Shown: positions 7,713 to 15,669, counted from the stretch's first letter. The stretch: DNA of 35,993 nt from Oscillospiraceae bacterium (GCA_029225165.1 JAQXVY010000025.1:1-35993), one strand, 5' to 3'. Numbers and translations are program-made. Notes: generated by a model not told the origin, from the letters alone.

Positions 7713-8628
7713 TTTGGTCACCTCCGTGTTTAATCTTGAATCTTGTGATGTAGTACTTAAATGCAGGGATAGATAGGGCGAAGGCAACTATCAGGGCTGT
7801 TATCAGCCTTATTACCTGTGCTGTGAAAATTCCTGAATTTATTACCCACGTAATGATAAAGCGGTACAGTACAGAGCCGGCAATGGCAGAAATCAGCCCA
7901 ACAGCAACACTTCTTTTGCCGAAGATAGCCTCACCGATAATTACAGAGGCAAGTCCCACAACAAGGATTCCGTTGCCGGAGGAAATGTCAGCATAGCCCT
8001 GATACTGGGCAATAAGACCACCGCTAAGTGCGATTAAACCGTTTGAAAGCATAAGGGCAACCATTTTGCTCACATCTACATTGATTGAGGACGCCCTCAC
8101 CATATATTCGTTGTTTCCTGTCGCCCTTAAGCAAAATCCAAAGTGAGTGCGGAAAAACCAAATCATAACGACAACGCAAACGGAAACCGCCAGGAAAGAT
8201 ACAACAAGCTTTGCACTGTGTCTACCAAAGAAATCAAGACCCATACTTCTAAAGAAATTGTCAACAGAGGTGAAAAGTCGACTTTGCCTTTGTACATTCA
8301 CATTTGGAGAACCGAGAATCATAAGGTTTATGCTGTAAAGACCGCACATAGATATGATACCGGCAAGGACAGGGTGAATCCTCAGCTTTGTCTGTAAAAA
8401 TCCCGTAACAAGACCTGCACAGCACCCAGCCAAAAATGCAAACAGTATGCCAAGCCAGGTGTGATTTTGGTTTGCAATAACAGCCGACACCGCCAGACCT
8501 AAGGTAAAGCTTCCGTCGGTTGTAAGGTCGGGAATATTCATAATTTTGAAGGATATGTAAAGTCCAAGAGCCATAATTCCATAGATGAAACCAAGCTCCA
8601 GACCTCCGTATATAACATTAAGGCTCAT
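7705..8628 (-). CDS. trpY: ABC importer permease, TrpY-like
   Basis: This 307-residue integral membrane protein has about eight to nine hydrophobic segments and the hallmark N-terminus GFIYGIMALGLYISFKIMNI followed by PDLTTDGSFTLG. That marks the COG4120 permeases related to branched-chain amino acid (LivH-like) permeases. It forms the membrane channel for the substrate delivered by the lipoprotein encoded upstream. AAGGGG sits 6 nt before ATG at 8628; the gap to the lipoprotein gene is 36 nt, and the stop overlaps the ATPase start. Tryptophan specificity is inferred from the leader RNA. Confidence 0.88.
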   Translation of the reverse strand: MSLNVIYGGLELGFIYGIMALGLYISFKIMNIPDLTTDGSFTLGLAVSAVIANQNHTWLGILFAFLAGCCAGLVTGFLQTKLRIHPVLAGIISMCGLYSINLMILGSPNVNVQRQSRLFTSVDNFFRSMGLDFFGRHSAKLVVSFLAVSVCVVVMIWFFRTHFGFCLRATGNNEYMVRASSINVDVSKMVALMLSNGLIALSGGLIAQYQGYADISSGNGILVVGLASVIIGEAIFGKRSVAVGLISAIAGSVLYRFIITWVINSGIFTAQVIRLITALIVAFALSIPAFKYYITRFKIKHGGDQSA

Positions 8629-8664
8629 ACAAAACCCCTTAGAATTTATTTTTAAACGCTCAAA

Positions 8665-9660
8665 TTATTTCTGTGCGTCAGCAACCTTTTTAACTTCTTC
8701 TGTGCCAAAGTCGATTTTATCAAGATCAACGCCGATTGCCTTGGCGTCGTCTGTGTTTACCGTTACATAGTCATATGGAACAACAATAGCAGGGATTTCC
8801 TCTACACTCTTGCCCTCAAAGTATTCTATTGCCATATCAGCAGTCTTTTTTCCGATTCCGATGTCGTCAATAGCCTTTGTCGCAAGGCATCCTGAATCAA
8901 CCATTGTTGCAGATGAACCGTAAACAGGAGTTTTGTTCTCCCTTGCAATTTCTGTAATTGTTCCCATAGCAGCCTGCATAACAGCGTCGTTAGGAATGAA
9001 GATTGCGTCACACTTTTTGCAAAGGCTTTCTACTGTTGTAGTGATTTCGTTGTCCTCAACTACAGCACCCTCTGTGTATGCAATCTTTTCACCGTCAAGG
9101 TACTTCTTTGCCTGTTCAACTGTGTTAACGGCGGAGTCAGTCTTTGAAGAATAGAGAAGTCCGAAATTTTTAACATCAGGTGTCATAGTTTTTGCAAGAC
9201 CAAAAATTTCATCAACGGGGATTGCGTTTGATGTACCTGTTGCGTTAAGGTCAGGCTTTTCCATACTGGAAAGCACACCTGCCGGTACCGGAGCAGAAAC
9301 TGCACAGAAGAATACAGGAATTTCACTCTCCTGATTTACCATACCCTGTGTTGCAGGTGTTGCAATGGTAAAGGCTGCGTCATATTCACCGTTGGCAACA
9401 GACTGACAAATAGTGTTAAGGTTTGTTTCGTCACCGTCTGCACACTGGTACTCTACATCATCTTCGCCGGAAATATAATCCTTTTCCTTTAGCCGGTCAA
9501 TAATGCCCTGACGCATATCATTAAAGGCACCGTTTTCAACCTGCTGAATAATGGCTACTTTCTTTGTGTTTGAATCTGATGATTTGTCTGAACCTTGGCA
9601 TCCTGCAAAGGCAACAGCCATCATCAGGGCTGACATAATAATTGCTATAATTTTTTTCAT
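8665..9660 (-). CDS. trpX: ABC importer substrate-binding lipoprotein, TrpX-like
   Basis: This 331-residue exported lipoprotein has a signal peptide with lipobox AFAGC (Cys21). The mature part belongs to the ABC_sub_bind/COG2984 family: KKVAIIQQVENGAFNDMRQG at the first strand, FTIATPATQ, GLLYSSKTDSAVN and IFIPNDAVMQAA. It captures the substrate outside the membrane for the permease encoded 36 nt downstream. AGGAGG lies 8 nt before the ATG. It follows the dehydrogenase gene by 42 nt with no terminator between, so both are read from the T-box leader. The streptococcal TrpX family is the best-known relative; other members may bind other aromatic compounds. Confidence 0.87.
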   Translation of the reverse strand: MKKIIAIIMSALMMAVAFAGCQGSDKSSDSNTKKVAIIQQVENGAFNDMRQGIIDRLKEKDYISGEDDVEYQCADGDETNLNTICQSVANGEYDAAFTIATPATQGMVNQESEIPVFFCAVSAPVPAGVLSSMEKPDLNATGTSNAIPVDEIFGLAKTMTPDVKNFGLLYSSKTDSAVNTVEQAKKYLDGEKIAYTEGAVVEDNEITTTVESLCKKCDAIFIPNDAVMQAAMGTITEIARENKTPVYGSSATMVDSGCLATKAIDDIGIGKKTADMAIEYFEGKSVEEIPAIVVPYDYVTVNTDDAKAIGVDLDKIDFGTEEVKKVADAQK

Positions 9661-9690
9661 TTTTTAGTCCTCCTCAAGACATTTTGTTAT

Positions 9691-9708
9691 AGGAAACACT
9701 GATTAATC
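9691..9708. repeat. Terminal remnant of the AGGAAACACTG element
   Basis: AGGAAACACTGATTAATCC matches the left end of the long element copies except for one missing A. No partner end or interior follows. The minus-strand stop codon TAA of the dehydrogenase gene (9705-9703) falls inside it, so the element end now defines that protein's C-terminus. Confidence 0.6.
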
Positions 9709-10809
9709 CGGTATTTCCTTTGTTTTATTGTAACCCGACAATTTTTCAAAAGCCGATCTTAGCATCTCTTTTGTAATTTCATATGGATTGTGATCTGTGT
9801 CAGGCATTTTAACAGCTTTCTCAATAACTGTTGGCATATCCTCGTCAGTCAATTCAAGGTCACTGACAGAAACAGGCAAACCAACACTAACATTAAAGTC
9901 ATACATTTTTTTAAACATTTCATACTGCTTATCAACCAGTAACAGAACAAGTACACCAAAGCCCACAACCTCGCCGTGAAGGTGGTTTTCTTCAATGTGC
10001 GGGAATGATGTAAGCCCGTAAAAAATACCGTGAGCAAGACCTGTGTTGTAGTCTATAATATGCTCCGCTGTAAGGAAAATTGAGGCTATTCCCGTTGTAA
10101 TTGCAATAGAAAGTACAGTCTGCTCAAATTCGTATGATGCAACGCCCTTTTTGTTGTCCTCAAGTGCCTTTTTGCCGTACTTTAGAATAGGCTCAAGGCA
10201 CATACTGCTTATCACAACACCCAGCCTGTGATAGTGAACAAGAGTTTCTTCACCACGGGATGAAACTGTGCTTTCAAAATACTTTGCGTAGGTGTCGCCC
10301 ATACCTGCCCATATGTATTTATATGGAGCTTTCGCCATAATATCAGTATTGATAAAGGCGTGAACAGGTGGTTTTTCAAAGAAGAAGGGTTCTTTAAAAA
10401 CACCCTCCTTGGTGTACATAATAGACACACAGGTAACAGGGGAACAGTTACTTGCTATTGTAGGGAATGTAAACACAGGCTTTGATACCTTTACACCAAG
10501 GCATTTTACTGTATCAAGGACTTTTCCTCCACCCACAGCAAAAAGCATATCTGCCGATTTTACTGTGTCGGTATCCATAAGCATCTGCACATTTTCGTAG
10601 CAAGATTCACCGCCGTACCACAAAAAGCCGGTTATTTCAACACTGCTATCCTTAACAGCGGATAAAAGGCTTTCCTTTGCAGATACTATCGCCTTATGAC
10701 CGCCAATCACAACCGCTTTCGTTCCGTATGGGGAACAAATCTTTTCAATTTTACTGTACACATCTTTTCCTATGGAATAAGACGGCAGACTAATCGTGTA
10801 ATTTTCCAT
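9703..10809 (-). CDS. Iron-containing (GldA-type) alcohol dehydrogenase under Trp T-box control
   Basis: This 368-residue protein belongs to the Fe-ADH / glycerol dehydrogenase / dehydroquinate synthase superfamily. The nucleotide-binding GGGKVLDTVK is at about 93-102 and FPTIASNCSP at 115-124. The likely metal ligands are Asp172 (GMGDTYAKYFE), His260 (NTGLAHGIFYGL) and His278 (LHGEVVGFG). Family members reduce or oxidise small carbonyls/alcohols with NAD(P). The ATG at 10809 follows AGGTG directly after the T-box terminator; an in-frame ATG at 10842 lies inside that terminator and is rejected. It is the first gene of the Trp-regulated operon, so its substrate is probably linked to tryptophan or aromatic metabolism. 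No known step fits by sequence alone. The last residues run into a repeat remnant. Confidence 0.85.
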   Translation of the reverse strand: MENYTISLPSYSIGKDVYSKIEKICSPYGTKAVVIGGHKAIVSAKESLLSAVKDSSVEITGFLWYGGESCYENVQMLMDTDTVKSADMLFAVGGGKVLDTVKCLGVKVSKPVFTFPTIASNCSPVTCVSIMYTKEGVFKEPFFFEKPPVHAFINTDIMAKAPYKYIWAGMGDTYAKYFESTVSSRGEETLVHYHRLGVVISSMCLEPILKYGKKALEDNKKGVASYEFEQTVLSIAITTGIASIFLTAEHIIDYNTGLAHGIFYGLTSFPHIEENHLHGEVVGFGVLVLLLVDKQYEMFKKMYDFNVSVGLPVSVSDLELTDEDMPTVIEKAVKMPDTDHNPYEITKEMLRSAFEKLSGYNKTKEIPD

Positions 10810-10814
10810 TTTAT

Positions 10815-11074
10815 CACCTAAAAAATAAAATCCCATACACAAAAGTGTATGGGACGAATTATCGTGGTACCACCCAAGTTCAGAACAGCAAAAAGCTGTT
10901 CCCTCTATCCTTTAACGCAGGAATACGGATTGGATACTTTTCTAACATCATAAAAACATTAGTGTTCCCCTCTCCCTCAGTGGTCCATTTGTCGGCACAG
11001 CAACCGCAGGACTTCCACCATAACCTGCTCGCTAAAGGACTTATGCCGTTTTACTTCCACCTCAAAGGTTTAAC
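10815..11074 (-). ncRNA. T-box riboswitch leader, tryptophan specifier (UGG)
   Basis: Read on the minus strand, the leader shows every landmark of a T-box. Stem I has base arms GGUGG / CCAC with GA-rich flanks (kink-turn), a specifier loop with AGUA on the 5' side (GGAAGUAAAAC) and ACAAAUGGACC on the 3' side, a GGCAUA / UGUGCC helix, and a distal arm with GGUGG. The canonical T-box GGGUGGUACCACGA is at 10874-10861, followed by an intrinsic terminator. The codon in the specifier position, before ACC and ACUGAGG, is UGG at 10987-10985, that is Trp. Uncharged tRNA-Trp should stabilise the antiterminator and switch on the dehydrogenase and ABC importer genes. Confidence 0.92.
10817..10854 (-). 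terminator. T-box-controlled intrinsic terminator
   Basis: Arms TCCCATACAC (10831-10840) and GTGTATGGGA (10845-10854) form a perfect 10-bp stem with a 4-nt loop, followed on the minus strand by TTTTATTTTTT. The 5' arm region competes with pairing to the T-box sequence at 10874-10861. The dehydrogenase ribosome binding site comes right after. Confidence 0.9.
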
Positions 11075-11080
11075 ATATGT

Positions 11081-11109
11081 ATTATAACACTATTTTAGCT
11101 GTTCTTCAA
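11081..11109 (-). promoter_or_regulatory. Promoter of the Trp T-box operon
   Basis: TTGAAG (11109-11104), a 17-nt spacer and TATAAT (11086-11081) on the minus strand. The -35 box lies inside the last codons of the upstream glycosyltransferase gene; transcription would start near 11074, immediately before stem I. Confidence 0.75.
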
Positions 11110-12031
11110 CTATAAATCTCGGTCTATTTTTAGTTTCCATATAAATTTTTCCTATGTATTCACCGACAACACCGATTGCCAGAATTTGCAAACCGCCTAT
11201 TGCCCAAATTGATACCGTCATTGAAGTCCAGCCTGAAACTGTGTTGCCGATCGCCCACATAACAAAGCTGTAAATCAGCATAATTATGCTAATGCAAAAT
11301 ACTATTACGCCAAGGGCTGTAATCATTCTGATAGGCTTCATAGAAAGGCTTGTTACACCGTCCCAAGCAAGACCAAGCATTTTCTTAAGGGGATATTTAC
11401 TTTCACCTGCAAGTCGCTCACTTCTCTCGTATTCAACAACAGATGATTTGTAGCCAACAAGAGGAACAAGACCTCTTAAAAACAGGTTTACCTCTTTAAA
11501 ATCTGCAAGGGCATTTAGGGCTCTTCTACTCATAAGGCGGAAATCGGCGTGATTATAAACCACCTCTGCACCTAAGGCTGACAAAATCTTGTAAAAGCCC
11601 TGTGCAGTCATTCTCTTAAATGCTGTGTCTGTTTCCCTTTTACTGCGGACGCCATAGACAATTTCACTTCCGTTTTCAAAGTCCTCAAGCATTTTGTCAA
11701 AGGCATTTATATCGTCCTGCAAATCGGCGTCAATGGATATTACACAGTCGCAATCATCCTTAATTGTCATAAGACCGCCTAAAAGTGCATTTTGATGCCC
11801 TCTGTTTCGGCTCATTTTTATTCCGTTTACATATTTGTTGGTTTTGTAAAGACCTGAAATTATCTCCCATGTTTTATCCTTACTGCCGTCGTCAATGTAA
11901 ACGATTTTGCTGTCGTCAGTAATTTTTCCCTCTGCTATAAGCCGGTCGTACTTTTTTGTCAGTTTTTCCGTTGTGTCAAAAAGTACTTCCTCTTCGTTAT
12001 AGCAAGGCACTGCCAAATATAACTTAACCAC
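11090..12031 (-). CDS. Family 2 glycosyltransferase, undecaprenyl-phosphate sugar type
   Basis: This 313-residue protein has the GT2 start KLYLAVPCYNEEE, the nucleotide-binding YIDDGSKDKTWE (about 45-56), SIDADLQDD (DxD-type metal site) and NRGHQNALLGG, then two C-terminal membrane helices (about 232-258 and 266-290) and GEYIGKIYMETKNRPRF. This is the layout of DPM1/GtrB-like enzymes, which load a hexose onto a polyprenyl phosphate at the cytoplasmic membrane for later transfer to cell-surface polymers. The start is GTG at 12031, with AAGGGG 8 nt upstream. It follows the ktr genes by 12 nt and may be read with them, although function suggests no link. Confidence 0.9.
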   Translation of the reverse strand: MVKLYLAVPCYNEEEVLFDTTEKLTKKYDRLIAEGKITDDSKIVYIDDGSKDKTWEIISGLYKTNKYVNGIKMSRNRGHQNALLGGLMTIKDDCDCVISIDADLQDDINAFDKMLEDFENGSEIVYGVRSKRETDTAFKRMTAQGFYKILSALGAEVVYNHADFRLMSRRALNALADFKEVNLFLRGLVPLVGYKSSVVEYERSERLAGESKYPLKKMLGLAWDGVTSLSMKPIRMITALGVIVFCISIIMLIYSFVMWAIGNTVSGWTSMTVSIWAIGGLQILAIGVVGEYIGKIYMETKNRPRFIVEEQLK

Positions 12032-12043
12032 TATACCAACCCC

Positions 12044-12694
12044 TTAATTCTTCTTTATCAGTAAATCTATATCCTCGTTTTTGCCCATCATAAGCAATGT
12101 TTCTTCCTTTTTAAACACATGGTCGGGAGATGGCATAGGATACAATACATCATTTTCCTTTACCGCCAAAATCGAAACCCTGTGTTTGTTGCGAACATCA
12201 ATACCTACAATGGTCTTGCCAACCCAAGATTTTGGTGTGAGAACCTCATATATGCTGTATTCCGGTGTAAGCTCGATGTAGTCAAAAACATTTTTTGCAC
12301 CATACTTTATAGCCAATTTTTCTGCGATTTCCTTCTCACCGTACACAACATGGTCAGCACCGTTCCTAAGCAAAAGCTTTTTGTGCACCTGTCTTGTTGC
12401 CCTTGCAAGAATAAATTTTGCACCGTAGTCCTTTAGCAAAACCACAGTTTCCAAAGCCTCTTGAAAGTTGTCCCCAATGGCAACAACGCAAATATCAAAA
12501 TTCTTTACACCCAAGGATTCTATAAACTGCTCCTGAGTAGAGTCGCCTATTTGAATGTTTCTGACAAAAGGCACAGCGCTCTCTGCTCTTTCCTTGGAGG
12601 AATCTATGGCAAGGACATCATTTCCCTCTTCAATAAACTTTGCAGCCATATGCCTGCCAAATCTGCCTAAACCGATAATCAAAATATCCTTCAT
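12044..12694 (-). CDS. ktrA: KtrA/TrkA potassium uptake regulatory subunit
   Basis: This 216-residue RCK protein has an N-terminal Rossmann domain with ILIIGLGRFGRHMAAKF (GxGxxG) and the acidic residue in LAIDSSKERAES that binds the adenosine ribose. A C-terminal TrkA_C domain (about 130-216) often binds cyclic di-AMP in Firmicutes. It forms a cytoplasmic octameric ring gating the KtrB channel encoded 71 nt upstream. I start at the ATG at 12694 (MKDILIIGLG); the ATG at 12706 is directly on the AAAGGA box. The 12-nt spacing is somewhat long. Confidence 0.92.
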   Translation of the reverse strand: MKDILIIGLGRFGRHMAAKFIEEGNDVLAIDSSKERAESAVPFVRNIQIGDSTQEQFIESLGVKNFDICVVAIGDNFQEALETVVLLKDYGAKFILARATRQVHKKLLLRNGADHVVYGEKEIAEKLAIKYGAKNVFDYIELTPEYSIYEVLTPKSWVGKTIVGIDVRNKHRVSILAVKENDVLYPMPSPDHVFKKEETLLMMGKNEDIDLLIKKN

Positions 12695-12765
12695 AATTGT
12701 GACCATTCCTTTATAAAGACAAGAAGTGAACTTCTTCCCTATTCACTATTACTTATTACCTAAAA

Positions 12766-14088
12766 TCATCCTACCCTAACCTCTTCGTTTGGCAGTCTTG
12801 ATACATTGGAGAATTTGTCCGGTGAAAATGCCATAAAAATTGTGAGAGGACCTACACGGCCTGCAAACATAAGTCCCATAAGAATAAACTTGCTTACAAC
12901 ACCAAGACCGGATGTTAAGTCAAGTGACAAACCAACCGTTGCCAATGCTGACGAGGACTCAAACATTGCAGAAAGCATAGGGATATTTTCTACTCTTGAA
13001 ATGGCAATGGCACTTCCTGTTGTCAGTATTACATAAATTACAAATATTGTCAATACAGTCTTAACCACCGGTGCCGGAACACTTCTGCCAAAGCACTCAA
13101 CATCTGTTTTCTTCCTTACTGTGCTAATAAGGTTAAAGAAGAGTATTCCCAAGGTTGTTGTCTTAAAGCCACCGGCAGTTGAGCCGGGAGAACCGCCCAC
13201 AAGCATAAGAAGAATAATTATCATTTGGGAGGCTTGTGTCATATCGGCTATATTTACCGACTCAAAGCCTGCTGTTCTTGCAGTTACAGACTGGAACAGA
13301 GAAAGCAGCACCTTTTTGCCAAAGCTCATTCCCTGAAAAGCCTTTGTTTCAAGTAGGAAAATAAGAACTGCACCAAACAGGATGAGGAAAAGTGAAACTG
13401 TTACTACAATCTTGGTGTGCAGTCGCATAAGCTTAAACTTAAATTTGCTCTGCCACAAATCCACCCAAACAAAAAATCCTAAACCGCCTATAATTATAAG
13501 CAGCATTGTGACTATGTTAAAATATATGTTACCCTGAACAGAGATTAAGGATTCCTCATCGGTTATCCCCATAAGGTCAAAACCTGCGTTACAAAATGCC
13601 GAAACAGAGTGGAACACGCTAAAGTAAATGCCCCTTAACACCCCAAGTACAGGAACATAAAAAAAGCTGTATGCCAAAGCGCCCAAAGCCTCAAAGGTGA
13701 GAGTGCCAAAGACAATTACCTTTGTCAGGGATACAATTTCTCCTATTGTAGGAGCAGACACCGACTGTTGCATAAGAGTTCTGTTGGTAATGCTTAGCTT
13801 TTTCTTAAGAACAGTTACCAAGGTAACTGCAAAGGTCATAAACCCAACTCCGCCGATTTGGATAAGGCACAAAATTACAATTTGTCCAAACAGGCTCCAA
13901 TATTCATATGTGTTAAAAACAGAAAGACCTGTTACACAGGTTGCAGAGGTTGCTGTAAAACAGGCATCCAAAAAATTGGTGGAATTTCCTGTTCCGGACG
14001 AAACAGGAAGAGTTAGCAAAACTCCACCAAGTATTATTATAAGAAAATAAACTATTGCAAAAATTTTTGTAGCACTTAGCCTTTTCAA
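12766..14088 (-). CDS. ktrB: KtrB/TrkH potassium channel subunit
   Basis: This is a membrane protein of about 440 residues with four M1-P-M2 repeats. The filter regions are TATSATCVTGLSV (first pore loop), FCNAGFD (second), TARTAGFESV (third) and SALATVGLS (fourth), each with the conserved Gly. It conducts K+ (often with Na+ coupling) across the cytoplasmic membrane and pairs with KtrA encoded downstream. The start is uncertain. TTG at 14088 has GGGGTG 6 nt upstream and gives MKRLSATKIF; GTG at 14097 would sit on that box. A good promoter (14138-14110) precedes it. Confidence 0.93.
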   Translation of the reverse strand: MKRLSATKIFAIVYFLIIILGGVLLTLPVSSGTGNSTNFLDACFTATSATCVTGLSVFNTYEYWSLFGQIVILCLIQIGGVGFMTFAVTLVTVLKKKLSITNRTLMQQSVSAPTIGEIVSLTKVIVFGTLTFEALGALAYSFFYVPVLGVLRGIYFSVFHSVSAFCNAGFDLMGITDEESLISVQGNIYFNIVTMLLIIIGGLGFFVWVDLWQSKFKFKLMRLHTKIVVTVSLFLILFGAVLIFLLETKAFQGMSFGKKVLLSLFQSVTARTAGFESVNIADMTQASQMIIILLMLVGGSPGSTAGGFKTTTLGILFFNLISTVRKKTDVECFGRSVPAPVVKTVLTIFVIYVILTTGSAIAISRVENIPMLSAMFESSSALATVGLSLDLTSGLGVVSKFILMGLMFAGRVGPLTIFMAFSPDKFSNVSRLPNEEVRVG

Positions 14089-14109
14089 TAAATTCACCCC
14101 ATTTTCAAA

Positions 14110-14138
14110 ATTATATCACTTAACTGTTGTAAAATCAA
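14110..14138 (-). promoter_or_regulatory. Promoter of ktrB-ktrA
   Basis: Minus-strand TTGATT (14138-14133), a 17-nt spacer and TATAAT (14115-14110), about 20 nt ahead of the ktrB start. This short spacing leaves no room for a cyclic di-AMP riboswitch. Confidence 0.7.
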
Positions 14139-14229
14139 TTACATAAAATTATTTATGTTAGTACATTCTATTTTGAAATAAAATATGATATAATTATCTT
14201 GGGAAATACTGATATGATTGGAGGCAACA

Positions 14230-14640
14230 ATGAATATACCGTCACTACTTATACCAAAGGCTAATGTTGAGTATTTACACAGCAAGGATTCTATTGAATT
14301 TGCACTTTCAATATTCAGACAAAATTCCTATCAGGCTGTGCCTGTTATAAATACCGAGGGTGTTTATAGGGGAACTGTCACCGAGGGTGACTTCCTTTAC
14401 TTCTTAATGGATAACCCAAACGCCGACCTAAAAAAGGTTAAGGTCAGGAATATCCTTAGGGAGGGCTACTATGATGCGGTAAAAATAACAGCAAGTATTG
14501 ACAAGCTCCTTATAAAGAGTCTTGACCAAAACTTTGTTCCCGTTACCGACGACAGAAATGTTTTTGTTGGTATTGTAACAAGAAAAGTGATTTTCAAAGA
14601 AATTTATGAGGCACAGCTAAAGGAAAAATATGGTACATAA
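14230..14640 (+). CDS. Two-CBS-domain protein
   Basis: This 136-residue soluble protein consists of two CBS motifs and nothing else: residues about 5-58 (SIEFALSIFRQNSYQAVPVI, GTVTEGDFLYFL) and about 70-130 (VKITASIDKLLIKSLDQNFV, GIVTRKVIFKEI). CBS pairs bind adenine nucleotides such as AMP, ATP or cyclic di-AMP and act as sensors. The ATG at 14230 has GGAGG at 5 nt; a TTG at 14218 is also in frame but lacks a site. It is transcribed divergently from ktrBA, so a role in sensing nucleotide or second-messenger state near K+ uptake is possible; that link is inference. A strong bidirectional terminator follows. Confidence 0.85.
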   Translation: MNIPSLLIPKANVEYLHSKDSIEFALSIFRQNSYQAVPVINTEGVYRGTVTEGDFLYFLMDNPNADLKKVKVRNILREGYYDAVKITASIDKLLIKSLDQNFVPVTDDRNVFVGIVTRKVIFKEIYEAQLKEKYGT

Positions 14641-14679
14641 TCGGTTTAAAATGCAAAATGCAGAATCAAGTTAAAAAAA

Positions 14680-14713
14680 AGTCCGTTGCAAATCACCGAA
14701 TTTGCAACGGACT
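14680..14713. terminator. Bidirectional terminator between convergent genes
   Basis: A perfect 14-bp stem, AGTCCGTTGCAAAT with ATTTGCAACGGACT and loop CACCGA, has A8 before it and CTTTTTTATTTT after it. It serves both the CBS gene on the plus strand and the membrane-protein gene ending at 14719 on the minus strand. Confidence 0.95.
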
Positions 14714-14718
14714 CTTTT

Positions 14719-15633
14719 TTATTTTCTGTATTTATTTGGAACGATTATCTCCGCAGTATCCTGCTTTGCTCGTTTCTTAACTGTCTTTTCCTGTTCTGCG
14801 TCACCGAAGTCGTCACCGTAGTCGCTTTTGCTTCTGCGCGAGCTTGGAACATAATATCCGTCCTCGTCTGTAATGCCTGAGGCGTGGGAATGTTTTGTTG
14901 CTGACTTAGGATTTGACTTGGATTTATTTGCCTTCTTTGGAGCATAACCCTTTTTCTTTTTTCTTGTGAAAACAATAAACAGAATTATGCAAACAACTGC
15001 CAAGATAAAGCAAATAATTGCGGCGGTCATCGCCCAGTTAAGGCTGTTAAGAAAAGCCTGAAAACCTGTTGCCTTGTCGCTGTTTTTGATGTAATCAAAG
15101 GGACTGGAATCTTCTTCGTCGTTTTCCTTGGTTTGAGCCAATTTTTCGGCAATTTTCTTCCAATTACTCTTGCTGAGCTCTGTGTCGTCAATTTCTCTTC
15201 CGCTGTTATAAAGGGAAGATGTGTTGTCAGTTGGACTTGTTGACTCAGTATCGTAATATTCCTCTTGATTTGCGTATTCAGTTACAGGCTCCTGATAAAA
15301 GCTGTAGGTTTCAACCTGATTATTATAATTATTGTACTCATTTTCCGGAACATAAGTTTCCTGTGGTGCCTGAGTATATACAGGTGGTTCTGTGTATTCA
15401 GGTTCCGTTGCCTGGGTATAAACAGGTGGCGCTGTGGTATAAACAGGCTCAGTTGCCTGGGTATAAACAGGTGGTGCTGTGGTATAAATAACAGGCGGGT
15501 CGGTTACTTCCTCTACGGGAGGTTCAACGGTAATATCCTCTGCCGAAACCATAATCACGGATACAGCCATCAGCATTACTGCAACCCCTGTTACTCCCAA
15601 TATACTTAACAATTTTTTACATTTTCTTAGCAT
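14719..15633 (-). CDS. Exported Pro/Thr/Tyr-repeat membrane protein of unknown function
   Basis: I do not recognise a family for this 304-residue protein. It has a signal peptide (residues 1-31, ending MVSA). An extracellular low-complexity region of about 35-95 follows, built on TTAPPVYTQATEP-type repeats, then a Tyr/Asn/Gln-rich stretch to about 125, an acidic Ser-rich segment, and a single membrane helix at about 200-223 followed by RKKKKG. A charged, mostly disordered cytoplasmic tail (SKSNPKSATKHS, RRSKSDYGDDFGD) ends the protein. This gives a type I topology with an extracellular stalk and an intracellular tail rich in possible phosphosites. AAGGAG lies 7 nt before ATG. It is 36 nt downstream of the PrsA-like gene, so the two are probably co-transcribed and may both act at the cell envelope. 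Confidence 0.75.
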   Translation of the reverse strand: MLRKCKKLLSILGVTGVAVMLMAVSVIMVSAEDITVEPPVEEVTDPPVIYTTAPPVYTQATEPVYTTAPPVYTQATEPEYTEPPVYTQAPQETYVPENEYNNYNNQVETYSFYQEPVTEYANQEEYYDTESTSPTDNTSSLYNSGREIDDTELSKSNWKKIAEKLAQTKENDEEDSSPFDYIKNSDKATGFQAFLNSLNWAMTAAIICFILAVVCIILFIVFTRKKKKGYAPKKANKSKSNPKSATKHSHASGITDEDGYYVPSSRRSKSDYGDDFGDAEQEKTVKKRAKQDTAEIIVPNKYRK

Positions 15634-15669
15634 AATGGGGCTCCTTATCTACACTTAATCGTTAAATAC

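Noticed and set aside
7713-7787. N-terminal extension of the ABC ATPase to 7787
   Set aside because: The added residues are an out-of-frame reading of the permease C-terminus; the GTG at 7712 has GGAGG at the right distance and starts the family sequence.
10810-10842. Upstream in-frame ATG extension of the dehydrogenase
   Set aside because: It lies inside the T-box terminator stem and has no ribosome binding site; the ATG at 10809 follows AGGTG after the U-tract.
12720-12735. AAGAAG-TGAA-CTTCTT inverted repeat between ktrB and ktrA as a terminator
   Set aside because: Only 6 bp, AT-rich and without a U-tract; ktrB and ktrA are expected to be co-transcribed.
14200-14217. GGGAAATACTGATATGAT, similar to the repeat-element end
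   Set aside because: Several mismatches to AGGAAACACTGAWTAAAT, no second end, and the position just upstream of the CBS gene RBS makes chance similarity likely.
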